Assembly: GCF_001434935.1 (NCBI RefSeq)
Contig: NZ_AZEG01000003.1
Span: forward strand, 1 to 64,000
Source of the DNA: Liquorilactobacillus uvarum DSM 19971
GTDB taxonomy: Bacteria > Bacillota > Bacilli > Lactobacillales > Lactobacillaceae
DNA length: 64,000 bases
Direction: 5' to 3'
Part shown: piece by piece, positions 1 to 10,364 of the stretch
Layout of the letters: each line of letters begins with the position of its first letter
Position numbering within the stretch: the first letter of the stretch is position 1
Program-made: the position numbers and the translations under genes
The notes under the pieces: generated by a model
The model's input: the letters and a program-made list of their open reading frames with translations, nothing else
What the model was told of the DNA's origin: nothing
Databases searched by the model: none

Positions 1-109
1 TAAGGTCTTCAACTATTTGATTAATCATCCGTGCAGGATGATTTTCTTTTGGTTCCCAGTCAGTTTTGATACTAAGTACAGTCTGATTTATGTTATAATT
101 ATTATACAT
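1..109 (-). CDS. IS1182-family transposase, N-terminal 36 residues (cut by window edge)
   Basis: On the minus strand an ATG at 109-107 follows an AAAGGA ribosome-binding site and opens a frame with no stop to the window edge. The product begins MYNNYNINQTVLSI and continues with WEPKENHPARMINQIVEDL. An N-terminus with an MYxNYN start and an ENHPAR..IN segment is typical of IS1182-type DDE transposases of Firmicutes. The catalytic region is outside the window, so I cannot tell whether the gene is intact. Family assignment rests on recalled N-terminal similarity only. Confidence 0.65.
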   Translation of the reverse strand, partial: MYNNYNINQTVLSIKTDWEPKENHPARMINQIVEDL

Positions 110-187
110 TTTGATTATCCTTTCTATAGGGGTATTGTTTTTGAAAGTGCTGGCTGCAACCGGTGCTTTTTTATTTTTAATTATACC

Positions 188-235
188 AAAAGAGCTTCAC
201 CAGAAAAATCATTACTTTCTCTGGTGAAGCTCTTT
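188..235. terminator. Hairpin between the IS end and its transposase
   Basis: A near-perfect 16-18 bp inverted repeat (arms AAAGAGCTTCACCAGA and TCTGGTGAAGCTCTTT) lies between the IS terminus and the transposase start. Flanking A and T runs make it terminator-like. On the transposase-coding strand it could stop transcription entering from outside or mask the transposase leader, as IS-borne terminators commonly do. It is inside the element, so it probably does not regulate purC. Confidence 0.6.
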
Positions 236-358
236 AACTTAGGGACTTATGGCACAGCCCCTTTTTATTGTTCGCTTTTAAAATGTCATTTGCTCAATTT
301 AAATTATCTTTTTATCTTATTTGGGTATAATAAAAACATTTTTTTTGAATTAATATCT

Positions 359-371
359 AAAGTTCGGTATT
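359..371 (+). promoter_or_regulatory. PurBox (PurR site) upstream of purC
   Basis: AAAGTTCGGTATT matches the inverse complement of the lactococcal PurBox consensus AWWWCCGAACWWT at every position. It lies about 85-98 bases upstream of the start point expected from the -10 at 445. That is roughly the place from which PurR activates pur promoters in Lactococcus. Only one box is evident, whereas B. subtilis-type repression usually involves two boxes. Activation by PurR with PRPP is therefore the more likely mode, by inference. Confidence 0.7.
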
Positions 372-421
372 TCACTATTGACTATTAACTAAAAAATTGT
401 TAACCTTTAACTCAAATAGCG

Positions 422-450
422 ATTGTTTAAACTACTTTTTGATTTATAAT
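422..450 (+). promoter_or_regulatory. Probable purC operon promoter
   Basis: A perfect -10 TATAAT at 445-450 is preceded at 16-17 bp by a weak -35 (TTGTTT at 423-428). A weak -35 fits an activator-dependent promoter with the PurBox upstream. The AGAGGAG ribosome-binding site of purC follows at 464-470. Confidence 0.5.
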
Positions 451-483
451 TCGCGTTTTAAATAGAGGAGACGATTTTTTATT

Positions 484-1209
484 ATGGATAAGCTTGTTTA
501 TTCTGGAAAAGCCAAACAAATGTGGACAACTGATGATGATGAAATGCTTCGCGTTATTTATATGGACCAGGCGACGGCATTAAACGGCAAAAAGAAAGAT
601 CAGATAGCTGGCAAGGGACGACTTAATAATCAGATCTCAACTTTGATTTTCGAATACTTAGCAAAGAAGGGTATAAAAACGCATTTTATTCGAAAAATTT
701 CTGACACTGAGGAGTTAGTAAGAAAAGTAAAAATCGTACCACTTGAGATGGTTACGCGCAACATTGCGGCCGGTCATTTTTCAACACGTTTTGGAATAGA
801 CGAAGGACTAGTTTTTGAGACGCCGGTGGAAGAAATGTATTTCAAGAGTGATGAATTAGATGATCCATTCATAAATGAATCACAGGCACATGCTTTAAAT
901 ATTGCGAGCCATGAGGATTTATCAACAATGTGGATAATCTCACGTGATGTTAATAAATTATTGAAAGAGCTTTTTAGATCAATTGGCCTTCAATTAGTGG
1001 ATTTCAAACTCGAATTTGGAAAAACAAAAGACAATGAAATAATTTTAGCAGACGAATTTTCACCTGATAATTGCCGCCTCTGGGATTTGAAGAGTAAGCA
1101 GCATATGGACAAGGATGTGTATCGTCGTGATTTGGGTGATCTAACATCTGTTTATAAGGAAGTTCTTGAACGCTTGCAAAAACAATTAGGGGGATCAGCA
1201 AATGATTAA
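484..1209 (+). CDS. purC: SAICAR synthetase (phosphoribosylaminoimidazole-succinocarboxamide synthase)
   Basis: PurC joins aspartate to CAIR using ATP to give SAICAR in cytosolic IMP synthesis. The 241-residue product has the usual length and shows the family signature EMVTRNIAAGHFSTRFG (about 87-104) and the conserved LVDFKLEFG stretch near 172. It is the first gene of the operon. It starts at ATG after AGAGGAG and its end overlaps purS by 8 bases. purE and purK, which often precede purC in related bacteria, are absent here; an IS lies upstream instead. Confidence 0.97.
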   Translation: MDKLVYSGKAKQMWTTDDDEMLRVIYMDQATALNGKKKDQIAGKGRLNNQISTLIFEYLAKKGIKTHFIRKISDTEELVRKVKIVPLEMVTRNIAAGHFSTRFGIDEGLVFETPVEEMYFKSDELDDPFINESQAHALNIASHEDLSTMWIISRDVNKLLKELFRSIGLQLVDFKLEFGKTKDNEIILADEFSPDNCRLWDLKSKQHMDKDVYRRDLGDLTSVYKEVLERLQKQLGGSAND

Positions 1210-1450
1210 TGTCCGTATATTTGTGACTTACAAAGAGTCAGTTTTTGACCCACAAGGTGAAACAATTACTGAAGCAATTCATAGTTTAGGCCATGATGAG
1301 GTAAAACAAGTTCATGTTGGTAAGTTTTTCGATGTGCAAGTTGATAGTAGCAATAAAACTGTTGAAAAAACGATTGCCGAAATTTCTGAACAATTGTTAG
1401 TTAATTTTAATTTAGAAACTTATCGCTATGAGATTATGGAGGAAGCCTGA
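1202..1450 (+). CDS. purS: FGAM synthase subunit PurS
   Basis: PurS is the small structural subunit of the three-part FGAM synthetase, bridging the amidotransferase PurQ and the synthase PurL. The 82-residue protein has the expected size and fold pattern, with a start [15 protein letters not shown] and a central [16 protein letters not shown] segment. It overlaps purC by 8 bases and purQ by 1 base, so translation is probably coupled to keep subunit ratios. No oddities were seen. Confidence 0.96.
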   Translation: MINVRIFVTYKESVFDPQGETITEAIHSLGHDEVKQVHVGKFFDVQVDSSNKTVEKTIAEISEQLLVNFNLETYRYEIMEEA

Positions 1451-2136
1451 TGAAGATCGCTGTTGTTGTGTTTCCTGGTTCGAATTGTGATGTTGATCTT
1501 TATGAAGCTTTGCATACAGTTTGCCATGCAGATGTTGAATATGTATCACATAAACAGAAAAACTTAACCGGTTTTGACGCGGTGATGCTTCCCGGCGGAT
1601 TTTCATATGGTGATTATCTGAGAAGCGGAGCAATTGCACGTTTTAGCAATATTATGCCTGCAATTGTTGAATTCGCAAACGAGGGCAAGTTTGTTTTTGG
1701 AACGTGCAATGGTTTTCAGATATTAACGGAAGCAGGATTACTCCCAGGAGCATTGAAAAAAAATAACAGTTTAAAATTTGTTTGTAAAGAAATTGAACTG
1801 AAAGTGACTAATAACCAAACACCTTTTACTACGCAGTACAAGATGGGGGAGCATATTAACTTGCCCATTGCACATGCTGATGGCAGCTATTATGCAGAAA
1901 AGGAAGTTTTGGAAGAGCTTGAAAAAAACGGTCAAGTTGTTTTCCGTTATATGAACGAAAATCCCAATGGTAGTTTAAATGATATCGCAGGAATTACTAA
2001 CAAGAAAGGTAATGTTTTGGGAATGATGCCTCATCCGGAAAGAGCTGTTGAAGCTCTGCTCGGTAATGAGGATGGTTTGCGTCTTTTTAAATCGTTGCTC
2101 GCAAATGGCAAGAAAAAAGAGGAGGCTGCACGTTGA
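1450..2136 (+). CDS. purQ: FGAM synthase glutaminase subunit PurQ
   Basis: PurQ is the class I glutamine amidotransferase that supplies ammonia to PurL for FGAR to FGAM conversion. The nucleophile is visible as Cys86 in [10 protein letters not shown], and the MPHPERA motif near 195 supplies the catalytic His/Glu. Its 228 residues match the stand-alone PurQ of Gram-positive bacteria. Its start overlaps the purS stop, and its stop overlaps the TTG start of purL by 4 bases. Confidence 0.97.
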   Translation: MKIAVVVFPGSNCDVDLYEALHTVCHADVEYVSHKQKNLTGFDAVMLPGGFSYGDYLRSGAIARFSNIMPAIVEFANEGKFVFGTCNGFQILTEAGLLPGALKKNNSLKFVCKEIELKVTNNQTPFTTQYKMGEHINLPIAHADGSYYAEKEVLEELEKNGQVVFRYMNENPNGSLNDIAGITNKKGNVLGMMPHPERAVEALLGNEDGLRLFKSLLANGKKKEEAAR

Positions 2137-4361
2137 TTGCAACTGAAATGAGCCCACAGGAGATAAAAAGCAAGAAACCATATTTGGAATGGGGATTAAG
2201 CGAAAAAGAATATAACTATATTTGTGAAAAATTGCTTAAACGATTGCCTAATTATACTGAGACAGGACTTTTTGCAGTTATGTGGAGTGAACATTGTTCA
2301 TATAAAAAATCTAAACCTGTTTTACGTGAATTCCCAAATAAAAATGAACGTGTCTTACAGGGGCCAGGCGAAGGAGCGGGAATTGTTGATATTGGTGATG
2401 GACAGGCGGTTGTTTTTAAAGCAGAAAGTCATAATCATCCTTCAGCCGTAGAACCTTATGAAGGAGCAGCTACAGGTGTTGGTGGAATTATTCGTGATAT
2501 TTTCAGTATGGGAGCTCGTCCGATTGCAGCGCTAGACTCTTTGCATTTTGGGGAAATCAATCAAGCTCGGACAAAATATTTGATTAACGAAGTTGTAGCC
2601 GGAATTGGAGGATATGGCAATTGCATGGGAATCCCAACAGTTGGCGGTGAAATGACTTTTGATGAATGTTATACAGGAAATCCGTTAGTTAATGCTATGT
2701 GTGTTGGATTAATGGAGCAAAAAGACATGCAGGTTGGTCGCGCACAAGGACTTGGCAACGCAGTTATGTATGTTGGAGCTAAAACTGGCCGTGATGGAAT
2801 TCATGGAGCAACATTTGCATCTGCTGATTTCAGTGATGAAAAGGAAACACAGCGTTCAGCGGTCCAAGTTGGTGATCCATTTATGGAAAAATTGCTAATG
2901 GAAGCTTGTCTTGAATTAACGAATAAACATGCTGACTGGCTTGTGGGAATACAAGATATGGGTGCTGCGGGGTTGGCTTCTTCTAGTTGTGAAATGGCTT
3001 CAAAGGCCGGAAGCGGGCTTGAATTAACCCTAGATAATGTTCCTCAGCGTGAACCGGAAATGTCTGCTTATGAGATCATGCTGAGTGAATCGCAAGAAAG
3101 AATGCTTCTCTGTATTCGGGCCGGTTTTGAAGAAAAAGTTAAGAAGCTTTTTGAAAATTACGGACTTGAGGCTGTTGTGATTGGCAGAGTTGTAAAAGGA
3201 CATCAATACTTACTTAAACATAAAAATAGCATTGTAGCTGACATACCAGTTAGCAGTTTGACTGATGATGTTCTTGAAGAAGAAAGTCAGGAAAAAATGC
3301 CTGAACGTATTCTTCAGGCAGGCAAAGTAAAAAACTGGATACCACAGGTTAGTGATGCAACTGAAATTTTGGAAAAAATGCTGCAGCAACCGACAATTGC
3401 TTCAAAAAGAATGTTTACTCAGACATATGATTCGCAGGTAAGAACTAATACTGTAGTTGGTCCAGGAAGTGATGCAGCTGTTCTTCGTGTTCGTGGTACA
3501 AAGAAAGCCTTGGCTATGACAACTGATGGAAATGGCCGTTTTGTTTACCTTGATCCGAAAATTGGTGGAAAAATAGCAGTTTTAGAAGCGGCATCAAATC
3601 TAGTTGCCAGTGGTGCACTACCGTTAGCTTTGACGGACTGTTTGAATTACGGAGATCCTAATGACCCTGAGATATACTGGGAATTACATGAGTCTGTTTT
3701 GGGGATGGCAGCAGCTTGCCGTGTTTTGAATACTCCGGTTATTTCAGGAAACGTTTCGTTGTATAATGAGAACAACGGTGAGGCCATTTATCCAACTCCA
3801 ATGGTTGGTATGGTTGGTTTGGTTAAAAATATAAAACACATTATCTCATCTTTTGTTCAGCACCAAGGAGACCTTGTTTTCATAGTTGGCGATACAGAAC
3901 AAGACTTTGCAGGCTCAGAGCTTCAGAAAATGATAACTGGTCAGATTAAAGGACATTTAAATCAGATAAATCTTGAGAAAATATCTTTAAGAATGATGAG
4001 ACTTTTAAAAGCAATGGAAAAAGGATTGGTCGTAAGTGCACATGATTTAAGCGAAGGTGGGCTTGCTGTTGCATTAGCAGAAACAACTTTTGGAACAAAA
4101 CATGGAATCAATTTAAAAATTAATTTAAGCAGTGAGGAACTTTTTAGTGAAACGGCTGGAAGATTCATTGTCACTGTTACACCGGAAAACCAAAAACAGT
4201 TCTTGAATGAAATGCAAGGCGAAGCAACATATGCTGGTAAGGTTACAAACGACAAAAAGTTAATTGTTGCGTATAATGGTGGACAACTTGATTTAGATCT
4301 GCAAAAAGCTGAAGGATTGTGGGAGGAAGCAATACCATGTCTTATGAAATCAAAGGATTGA
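2133..4361 (+). CDS. purL: FGAM synthase large subunit PurL (small-type)
   Basis: This is the ATP-dependent synthase that converts FGAR to FGAM. At 742 residues it is the short form that needs PurS and PurQ rather than the about 1300-residue fused enzyme. Conserved AIR-synthase-superfamily segments include [11 protein letters not shown] (about 90-100) and [11 protein letters not shown]-like glycine-rich loops. I use the TTG at 2133 because AGAGGAGG at 2118-2125 is 7 bases upstream; the next in-frame ATG (2148) would be 22 bases away. The 3' end overlaps purF by 25 bases. Confidence 0.96.
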   Translation: MIATEMSPQEIKSKKPYLEWGLSEKEYNYICEKLLKRLPNYTETGLFAVMWSEHCSYKKSKPVLREFPNKNERVLQGPGEGAGIVDIGDGQAVVFKAESHNHPSAVEPYEGAATGVGGIIRDIFSMGARPIAALDSLHFGEINQARTKYLINEVVAGIGGYGNCMGIPTVGGEMTFDECYTGNPLVNAMCVGLMEQKDMQVGRAQGLGNAVMYVGAKTGRDGIHGATFASADFSDEKETQRSAVQVGDPFMEKLLMEACLELTNKHADWLVGIQDMGAAGLASSSCEMASKAGSGLELTLDNVPQREPEMSAYEIMLSESQERMLLCIRAGFEEKVKKLFENYGLEAVVIGRVVKGHQYLLKHKNSIVADIPVSSLTDDVLEEESQEKMPERILQAGKVKNWIPQVSDATEILEKMLQQPTIASKRMFTQTYDSQVRTNTVVGPGSDAAVLRVRGTKKALAMTTDGNGRFVYLDPKIGGKIAVLEAASNLVASGALPLALTDCLNYGDPNDPEIYWELHESVLGMAAACRVLNTPVISGNVSLYNENNGEAIYPTPMVGMVGLVKNIKHIISSFVQHQGDLVFIVGDTEQDFAGSELQKMITGQIKGHLNQINLEKISLRMMRLLKAMEKGLVVSAHDLSEGGLAVALAETTFGTKHGINLKINLSSEELFSETAGRFIVTVTPENQKQFLNEMQGEATYAGKVTNDKKLIVAYNGGQLDLDLQKAEGLWEEAIPCLMKSKD

Positions 4362-5791
4362 ATGAAGAATGCGGTGTTTTTGGAGTTTGGGGAACATCAG
4401 AAGCAAGCCATCTAACATACTTCGGACTTCACAGTCTTCAACATCGTGGCCAAGAAGGAGCAGGGATTGTTACTAGTGATGGAAAAGCTCTACAGCAGTT
4501 TAGGGGACGAGGATTGCTTGCAGAAGTTTTTTCTAACAAAGATGATTTAGAAAATCTAAAGGGTAATGCAGCTATTGGACATGTCCGCTATGGAACGAGT
4601 GGAAATAACACACTAGCTAATGTCCAGCCGTTTTTATTTCATTTTCACGATGGTGATGTTGCATTAGCACATAATGGAAACTTAACGAATGCTGCTTCAC
4701 TGAAGAGAGAATTAGAAGATGAAGGAGCGATTTTTCAATCGACATCTGATACAGAAATTTTAATTCATCTTATTAGACAAAAAAAAGACATGGATTTTGT
4801 TACAGCTTTAAAAAAGAGTTTGAATCAGATCCATGGTGGTTTTGCTTTTGTCATTTTACGAAAAGACAGTTTAATTGCTGCACTTGATCCTAATGGATTT
4901 AGGCCTCTGTCAATTGGACGTCTGAATGGCGGTGAATATGTTGTAGCAAGCGAAACATGTGCTTTCGATATGATCGGTGCGAAATTTGTCAGGGATGTTC
5001 AACCAGGTGAATTGATTACGATTGATAAAAGTGGAATGCATATTGATCATTATACAGAAGAAACTCAGCTTTCGATCTGTTCTATGGAGTACATTTATTT
5101 TGCTAGACCCGATTCAATTATTCATGGTATAACTGTTCATAACGCACGAAAAAAAATGGGAAGGCTATTAGCAAGGCAAGCTCCTGTTGAAGCTGACATG
5201 GTGATTGGAGTCCCTAACTCGTCATTATCGGCAGCTAGCGGTTTTGCAGAAGAAAGTGGATTGCCATATGAAATGGGCTTGATTAAGAGTCAATATATTG
5301 CACGGACTTTTATACAACCAACTCAGGAACTGCGTGAACGTGGTGTAAAAATGAAATTATCAGCTGTTAGAGGTGTCGTTGAAGGAAAACGAGTCGCAAT
5401 TGTTGATGATTCGATTGTTCGTGGAACGACTAGCAAACAATTGGTTCATCTCCTCAAGGAGGCTGGGGCGAAAGAAGTTCATATGCGAATCGCCTCTCCA
5501 CCATTGCGTTTCCCTTGTTTTTATGGAATTGATATTTCTACACGCTCGGAATTAATGGCAGCGAATTATACGGTTGATGAAATGCGGGAGATTATGGGCG
5601 CAGATTCGCTCTCATTTTTAAATATTTCCAATCTTATCAAGGCCATTGGGTTACCCGATGCTAAGAAGGCTCCAAATGGGGGACTGTGTGTAGCTTATTT
5701 TGATGGTAAGTATCCGACACCGCTTTATGATTATGAAATTGGCTATTTGAAGTCGTTGAAACAGCAGCGAACACGGGAGGTTATTGGTTAA
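4337..5791 (+). CDS. purF: Amidophosphoribosyltransferase (glutamine PRPP amidotransferase)
   Basis: PurF makes phosphoribosylamine from PRPP and glutamine, the committed step of purine synthesis. From the ATG at 4337 (GGGAGGA 10 bases upstream) the protein has 484 residues. An 11-residue propeptide precedes the Ntn nucleophile Cys12 ([11 protein letters not shown]), and the PRPP loop [14 protein letters not shown] lies near 353-367. A longer GTG-started form from 4319 lacks a spaced ribosome-binding site. Three of the four Fe-S cysteine positions known from B. subtilis are present, but the last is Tyr (CVAY, residues 451-454), so cluster binding is doubtful. Confidence 0.97.
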   Translation: MSYEIKGLNEECGVFGVWGTSEASHLTYFGLHSLQHRGQEGAGIVTSDGKALQQFRGRGLLAEVFSNKDDLENLKGNAAIGHVRYGTSGNNTLANVQPFLFHFHDGDVALAHNGNLTNAASLKRELEDEGAIFQSTSDTEILIHLIRQKKDMDFVTALKKSLNQIHGGFAFVILRKDSLIAALDPNGFRPLSIGRLNGGEYVVASETCAFDMIGAKFVRDVQPGELITIDKSGMHIDHYTEETQLSICSMEYIYFARPDSIIHGITVHNARKKMGRLLARQAPVEADMVIGVPNSSLSAASGFAEESGLPYEMGLIKSQYIARTFIQPTQELRERGVKMKLSAVRGVVEGKRVAIVDDSIVRGTTSKQLVHLLKEAGAKEVHMRIASPPLRFPCFYGIDISTRSELMAANYTVDEMREIMGADSLSFLNISNLIKAIGLPDAKKAPNGGLCVAYFDGKYPTPLYDYEIGYLKSLKQQRTREVIG

Positions 5792-6828
5792 TGAGTCGTT
5801 ATCAAGAAGCAGGTGTGGATGTTAATGCAGGTTACGAGCTTGTTCGAAAAATAAAAAAAGATGTTGCACAAACTTCAAGAACAGGTGTTATGGGGGAAAT
5901 TGGTAGTTTTGGTGGTTTGTTCGACTTGAGTGCGATAAATGTAAAACAACCAGTTTTGGTTTCAGGAACAGATGGCGTAGGCACCAAATTAATGATAGCT
6001 CAGAAAGCGGAAAAACATGATTCAATCGGGATTGATTGTGTGGCGATGTGTGTAAATGACATTTTAGCTCAAGGGGCACAGCCATTGTTTTTTCTGGACT
6101 ATATCGCGACTGGTCATAACGATCCTGCAAAAATTGCAGAAATTGTGCACGGCGTAGCTGAAGGCTGCAAACAATCACAAGCATCGCTTATCGGAGGAGA
6201 AACAGCCGAAATGCCTGATATGTACGCTCCAGATGAATATGATTTAGCTGGATTTGCAGTAGGTATTGTTGAAAAAGAAGCATTGTTGACACCATCTATG
6301 CCTCAAGCAAGAGATGTACTGATTGGTTTGCCTTCTAGCGGTTTGCATTCTAATGGTTTTTCGCTTGTGAGGAAAATTTGTTTTAAAGACAATGCTTTTG
6401 CACTTGATGACGAACCAAAACAGCTTCAGGGGAAAAGCCTTGGAGACATTTTGCTGGAGCCAACTAAAATTTACGTAAAATCAGTTTTACCGTTAGTAAA
6501 AAAAGGTCTTGTTCATGGCATAAGCCATGTCACAGGTGGTGGACTAGTTGAAAATTTGCCGAGAATGTTTGAGGATAAGTTTCAAGCAGTCATCAGAAGT
6601 GGAAGTTGGCCGGTATTACCTATTTTTGAATATCTGGCTGAATTAGGAAACTTAAATCGAAAGGATTGTCTTGAAACGTTCAATATGGGGTTGGGAATGG
6701 TTTTGGCAATCAAGCCTGAAAAGCTGGACGAAGTTAAAGCATTATTGACGGCTGAAAAGGAGCCATTTTACCAAATTGGAAAATTAGTTGAACGTCCTGA
6801 AAATGAGGGTAAAATAAAGATTAAGTGA
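5791..6828 (+). CDS. purM: Phosphoribosylformylglycinamidine cyclo-ligase (AIR synthetase)
   Basis: PurM closes the imidazole ring, turning FGAM into AIR with ATP. The 345-residue product shows the AIRS-superfamily N-terminal segment with [14 protein letters not shown] (about 50-63), [15 protein letters not shown] and the [11 protein letters not shown] motif near 135. It overlaps the purF stop by one base and the next gene follows directly, consistent with coupled translation. Confidence 0.97.
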   Translation: MSRYQEAGVDVNAGYELVRKIKKDVAQTSRTGVMGEIGSFGGLFDLSAINVKQPVLVSGTDGVGTKLMIAQKAEKHDSIGIDCVAMCVNDILAQGAQPLFFLDYIATGHNDPAKIAEIVHGVAEGCKQSQASLIGGETAEMPDMYAPDEYDLAGFAVGIVEKEALLTPSMPQARDVLIGLPSSGLHSNGFSLVRKICFKDNAFALDDEPKQLQGKSLGDILLEPTKIYVKSVLPLVKKGLVHGISHVTGGGLVENLPRMFEDKFQAVIRSGSWPVLPIFEYLAELGNLNRKDCLETFNMGLGMVLAIKPEKLDEVKALLTAEKEPFYQIGKLVERPENEGKIKIK

Positions 6829-6839
6829 GGAATGAAACA

Positions 6840-7430
6840 ATGAAGGTTGCAATTTTTGCATCAGGTAACGGAACAAATTTTGAAATTTTAGCTCAAAAAT
6901 TTGAAAACAATGAATTAGCTGGAAATTTAACATTGTTATTTTGTGACCATCCAGATGCACCTGTTGTCAAGCGCGCCGAAAATCATCAAGTTCCAGTTAG
7001 AAGCTTCACAGTCAAGGAGTGTGGCGGGAAATTGCCATACGAAAAAAAAATAATGGAGCTTTTAAAAGAATTTCACATTGATTTTATTGTTTTAGCAGGT
7101 TATTTGCGGGTTATTGGACCAACAATTTTGCAGAATTATGAAAAAAAGATTGTTAACTTACATCCTGCATATCTGCCAGAATATCCAGGACTGCATTCTA
7201 TCGAGAGAGCCTTATCTGATCATCGAACACAAACAGGTGTTACAGTTCATTATGTCGATGACGGACTTGACTCGGGACCAATTATTGAACAGCAACGTGT
7301 TCCAATTTTAGCAACAGACAGTTTGGAAACACTTGAACAACGTGTTCATGAATGTGAACATCAACTTTATCCACAAGTTGTTAAAGAAATTTTACTTAAA
7401 ATTAACAAAAAGGAGCAAAACAATCAATGA
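6840..7430 (+). CDS. purN: Phosphoribosylglycinamide formyltransferase
   Basis: PurN transfers a formyl group from 10-formyl-THF to GAR. The 196-residue product has the N-terminal FASGNGTNF loop and the catalytic region [12 protein letters not shown]. The later [12 protein letters not shown] segment supplies the catalytic Asp of the Asn-His-Asp set. I chose ATG 6840, preceded by GTGAGGA, rather than the GTG at 6825, which is itself part of that ribosome-binding site. It overlaps purH by 4 bases. Confidence 0.96.
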   Translation: MKVAIFASGNGTNFEILAQKFENNELAGNLTLLFCDHPDAPVVKRAENHQVPVRSFTVKECGGKLPYEKKIMELLKEFHIDFIVLAGYLRVIGPTILQNYEKKIVNLHPAYLPEYPGLHSIERALSDHRTQTGVTVHYVDDGLDSGPIIEQQRVPILATDSLETLEQRVHECEHQLYPQVVKEILLKINKKEQNNQ

Positions 7431-8965
7431 AAAGAGCATTAGTCAGCGTTTCCGATAAAAAAAATTTAGTCCCTTTTGTCAGCAAATTGGTGGAACACGG
7501 ATTCGAAATCATTTCAACTGGTGGGACAAAACATGTTTTAGAGGAAGCAGGTATCAATACGATTTCAGTTGAAGCTGTAACCGGTTTTCCTGAAATTCTT
7601 GACGGTAGGGTCAAAACCTTGAATCCATTTATTCATGGAGGGCTTTTGGGTCGGCGTGATTTACCTGAACATGTTGAAACTATGCAGAAATTGCATATCA
7701 ACCCGATTGATCTTGTGTGTGTCAACTTATACCCTTTTAAAGAGACAATTGAAAAACCTGATGTTGACCTTGAGACTGCGATTGAAAACATTGATATTGG
7801 CGGTCCAAGCATGCTGCGGAGCGCTGCGAAGAACTTCCACGATGTGACAGTTGTTGTTGATGCTGCGGACTATGATTTAATCGTTAAAGAATTAGATGAG
7901 CAAGGGGAAACAAAGCTTAAAACGCGGGCAAAGTTGTCCGCAAAGGTATTTCGACATACAGCTGCTTATGATGCATTAATAGCTGATTATCTGTCAAAAC
8001 AGGCCGAAGTTGAGGCTCCAGAAAAGTTGACTTTAACGTATGAGTTAGAAGATACGATGCGTTATGGTGAGAACAGTCATCAAAAGGCATGGTTTTACCG
8101 AGATGCTCTTCCAAAGGAATACTCAATAACAAATGCCAAACAATTACATGGGAAACAACTTTCTTACAACAATATTAAGGATGCCGATGCAGCTATTAGA
8201 ATTGCACGCGAATTTTCTGAACCAACAGTAGTTGCATTAAAACATATGAATCCTTGCGGTATTGGTCGTGCTGAACAAATTGAACAAGCATGGGATCGGG
8301 CATATGAAGCAGATTCTATTTCTATTTTTGGCGGTGTTATTGTTTTGAATCGCAAGGTAGACTTGAAGACAGCAGAAAAAATGCATAAATTATTCTTGGA
8401 AATTATTATTGCACCAGCCTTTGATGACCAAGCGTATACTATCCTAGCTAAGAAAAAAAATCTTCGCCTTTTAACACTTGATTTTGCCAAAAAAGATGAG
8501 CCTGCAAAAAAAGAAGTTGTTTCGGTTATGGGTGGATTGCTCGTACAGGAACAAGATGTTTTGCAAGAAGATCCTAATAATTGGAGTGTCGTTACAAAAA
8601 ACGTACCGACAAAATCACAATTACAGACTTTATTGTTTGCGTGGAAGGCAGTTAAACACACCAAAAGCAATGCAATTGTAATTGCAAATCAAAAAAGAAC
8701 ATTAGGAATCGGGGCAGGGCAACCTAACCGTATTGATTCGACTAAAATAGCTGTTAAGCATGCGTTAGATGCAATTAATGATGATGCTGTATTAGCTAGT
8801 GATGCATTCTTCCCGATGGATGATTGTGTTCAATATGCTGCTGAGAATGGTATTAAGGCAATTGTTCAACCTGGCGGGAGTATCCGTGACAAGGACTCAA
8901 TTGCCATGGCAGACAAATATGGGATTGCAATGGTTACGACAGGAATCCGTCATTTTAGACATTGA
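7427..8965 (+). CDS. purH: Bifunctional AICAR formyltransferase / IMP cyclohydrolase
   Basis: PurH performs the last two steps to IMP. The 512-residue length is standard. The N-terminal third is the MGS-like cyclohydrolase domain, with [13 protein letters not shown] and the [15 protein letters not shown] motif near 52-66. The rest is the AICAR transformylase domain, with [11 protein letters not shown] near 212 and KHMNPCGIG near 272. It starts 4 bases inside purN, and purD follows after 19 bases. Confidence 0.97.
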   Translation: MKRALVSVSDKKNLVPFVSKLVEHGFEIISTGGTKHVLEEAGINTISVEAVTGFPEILDGRVKTLNPFIHGGLLGRRDLPEHVETMQKLHINPIDLVCVNLYPFKETIEKPDVDLETAIENIDIGGPSMLRSAAKNFHDVTVVVDAADYDLIVKELDEQGETKLKTRAKLSAKVFRHTAAYDALIADYLSKQAEVEAPEKLTLTYELEDTMRYGENSHQKAWFYRDALPKEYSITNAKQLHGKQLSYNNIKDADAAIRIAREFSEPTVVALKHMNPCGIGRAEQIEQAWDRAYEADSISIFGGVIVLNRKVDLKTAEKMHKLFLEIIIAPAFDDQAYTILAKKKNLRLLTLDFAKKDEPAKKEVVSVMGGLLVQEQDVLQEDPNNWSVVTKNVPTKSQLQTLLFAWKAVKHTKSNAIVIANQKRTLGIGAGQPNRIDSTKIAVKHALDAINDDAVLASDAFFPMDDCVQYAAENGIKAIVQPGGSIRDKDSIAMADKYGIAMVTTGIRHFRH

Positions 8966-8984
8966 TCTAGGAGGATAAAAACTA

Positions 8985-10250
8985 ATGAAGGACAAATTCA
9001 AAGTATTAGTTATTGGATCCGGTGGACGTGAACATGCAATCTGTAAATCATTACTTCAAAGCCAGGTTGTTGAAAGGGTATATTGTGCACCAGGTAACAT
9101 CGGGATGACGGTTGATGGAATCGAAATTGTTGACATCCCAGAGCTTGCTTTTGAAGATCTAAAAAATTTTGTTAAGAAAAATGCAATAGAGTGGACTTTT
9201 GTTGGACCCGAGGATGCACTTGTTGATGGGATTGTTGATTCATTTGAAGAAGAAAACTTAAAAATATTTGGACCTAATGCAAAAGCAGCTCAGCTGGAGG
9301 GGTCTAAAAATACAGCTCTTCAGTTTATGAAGAATTATCACGTACCAACAGCTGAATTTGCAGCATATAATACGGTGAAAGATGCGTTGTTGGGTTTGCA
9401 GAAATTTGATTTACCGGTTGTAATTAAGGCTGATGGTTTAGCAGCAGGCAAAGGTGTAACAATTGCTCAAAATGAGGAACAGGCACAAACAAAGATTAAG
9501 GAATTATTTGCAGGAGATCAAAACCGGATTGTCTTAGAAGAATTCTTGACGGGTCCTGAGTATTCGATTTTTGTTGTGGTTAATAATAAAGATTACCGCA
9601 TACTTCCGGTAGCTCAGGATCATAAACGTGCGTATGACTTTGATAAGGGGCCGAACACAGGTGGAATGGGAGCATATAGCCCTGTTCCGCAATTATCAGA
9701 AAAGGATTACCAATTGATGTTAAAAGATGTTGTTGAACCTTCTGTCAAGGGCCTGCGAGAAGCTGGACTTAATTATTGTGGTGTTTTGTATATAGGTCTT
9801 ATCTTGACTTCAAAAGGGCCCAAGGTAATTGAATATAATGTTCGTTTAGGAGATCCTGAGACACAAGTTGTTTTGCCAAGATTAAAGAGTAATTTTGCAG
9901 AATTGATTAATGCTTGTGTTAACAACGAAAAATTACCTGAAATCGAAATTTTAGAAAAAGCTTGTCTTGGGGTCGTCATTGCAGCTGAAGGCTATCCTCA
10001 AAAGCCCATAAAAGGTCAGAAACTACCAAGTTTTTTGAACAGCGAAGAAATTGCAGTCGATTATGCAAATGTCATCGGTGACATATCAGAGCTAAAAGGA
10101 AACGGTGGGCGGCTTTTAACGGTTTTGAGTGAAGGAAGAACAATTGAGGAAGCGCAAAAGAAAGTTTACAGCTATTTAGAAACAAAAATGTTTGAAAGAT
10201 GTTTTTATCGTAAAGATATTGGGGAAAAAGCTACAAAAAAAATGTACTAA
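8985..10250 (+). CDS. purD: Phosphoribosylamine-glycine ligase (GAR synthetase)
   Basis: PurD ligates glycine to phosphoribosylamine with ATP. The 421-residue ATP-grasp enzyme begins with VLVIGSGGREHAI and contains the grasp segment VIKADGLAAGKGV (about 145-157) and the NTGGMGAYSP motif near 225. It is the last gene of the purine operon. No clear factor-independent terminator is seen between its stop and the flippase gene 114 bases on. purB, purA and guaA/B are not in this window. Confidence 0.97.
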   Translation: MKDKFKVLVIGSGGREHAICKSLLQSQVVERVYCAPGNIGMTVDGIEIVDIPELAFEDLKNFVKKNAIEWTFVGPEDALVDGIVDSFEEENLKIFGPNAKAAQLEGSKNTALQFMKNYHVPTAEFAAYNTVKDALLGLQKFDLPVVIKADGLAAGKGVTIAQNEEQAQTKIKELFAGDQNRIVLEEFLTGPEYSIFVVVNNKDYRILPVAQDHKRAYDFDKGPNTGGMGAYSPVPQLSEKDYQLMLKDVVEPSVKGLREAGLNYCGVLYIGLILTSKGPKVIEYNVRLGDPETQVVLPRLKSNFAELINACVNNEKLPEIEILEKACLGVVIAAEGYPQKPIKGQKLPSFLNSEEIAVDYANVIGDISELKGNGGRLLTVLSEGRTIEEAQKKVYSYLETKMFERCFYRKDIGEKATKKMY

Positions 10251-10364
10251 AGCTCGTAGATGTGTTGATTTGGAAAATATTTACAAAATTTTGGATAATT
10301 TTCTAAAAAAGACTTCACAAAATGTTAAAATGAGGTTTGATTTGCAAATAGGAGTTTATCTGAA

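Larger units (their letters stand above)
1..261 (-). mobile_element. Right end of an IS1182-type insertion sequence
   Basis: The block holds the 5' part of a transposase gene read leftward (1-109), a strong hairpin (188-235) and a terminal sequence whose reverse complement begins GGGGCTGTGCCATAAG (ending at 261). That end resembles the terminal inverted repeats of IS1182-family elements in lactobacilli. The other end lies outside the window, so neither the inverted repeat partner nor a target duplication can be checked. The element abuts the promoter region of the purine operon. The boundary at 261 is inferred from the terminal motif. Confidence 0.6.

Noticed and set aside
17-388. 123-codon open frame on the plus strand before purC
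   Set aside because: It runs across the IS terminus and the hairpin, has no ribosome-binding site and encodes an odd Phe/Tyr-rich sequence. The minus-strand transposase start explains its first part.
262-483. Guanine/adenine riboswitch in the purC leader
   Set aside because: The conserved purine-riboswitch core and terminator arrangement are missing; control seems to be through the PurBox.
4319-4336. GTG start extending purF by six codons
   Set aside because: The GTG precedes and overlaps the Shine-Dalgarno sequence of the ATG at 4337, and the propeptide before Cys12 is already the standard 11 residues from the ATG.
8164-8670. 168-codon frame antisense to purH
   Set aside because: It lies wholly inside purH, has Cys/Ser-rich composition typical of antisense frames in AT-rich genes and lacks a spaced ribosome-binding site.
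10251-10364. Terminator after purD
   Set aside because: I found no stem followed by a T run; the flippase may be partly read through from the pur operon.
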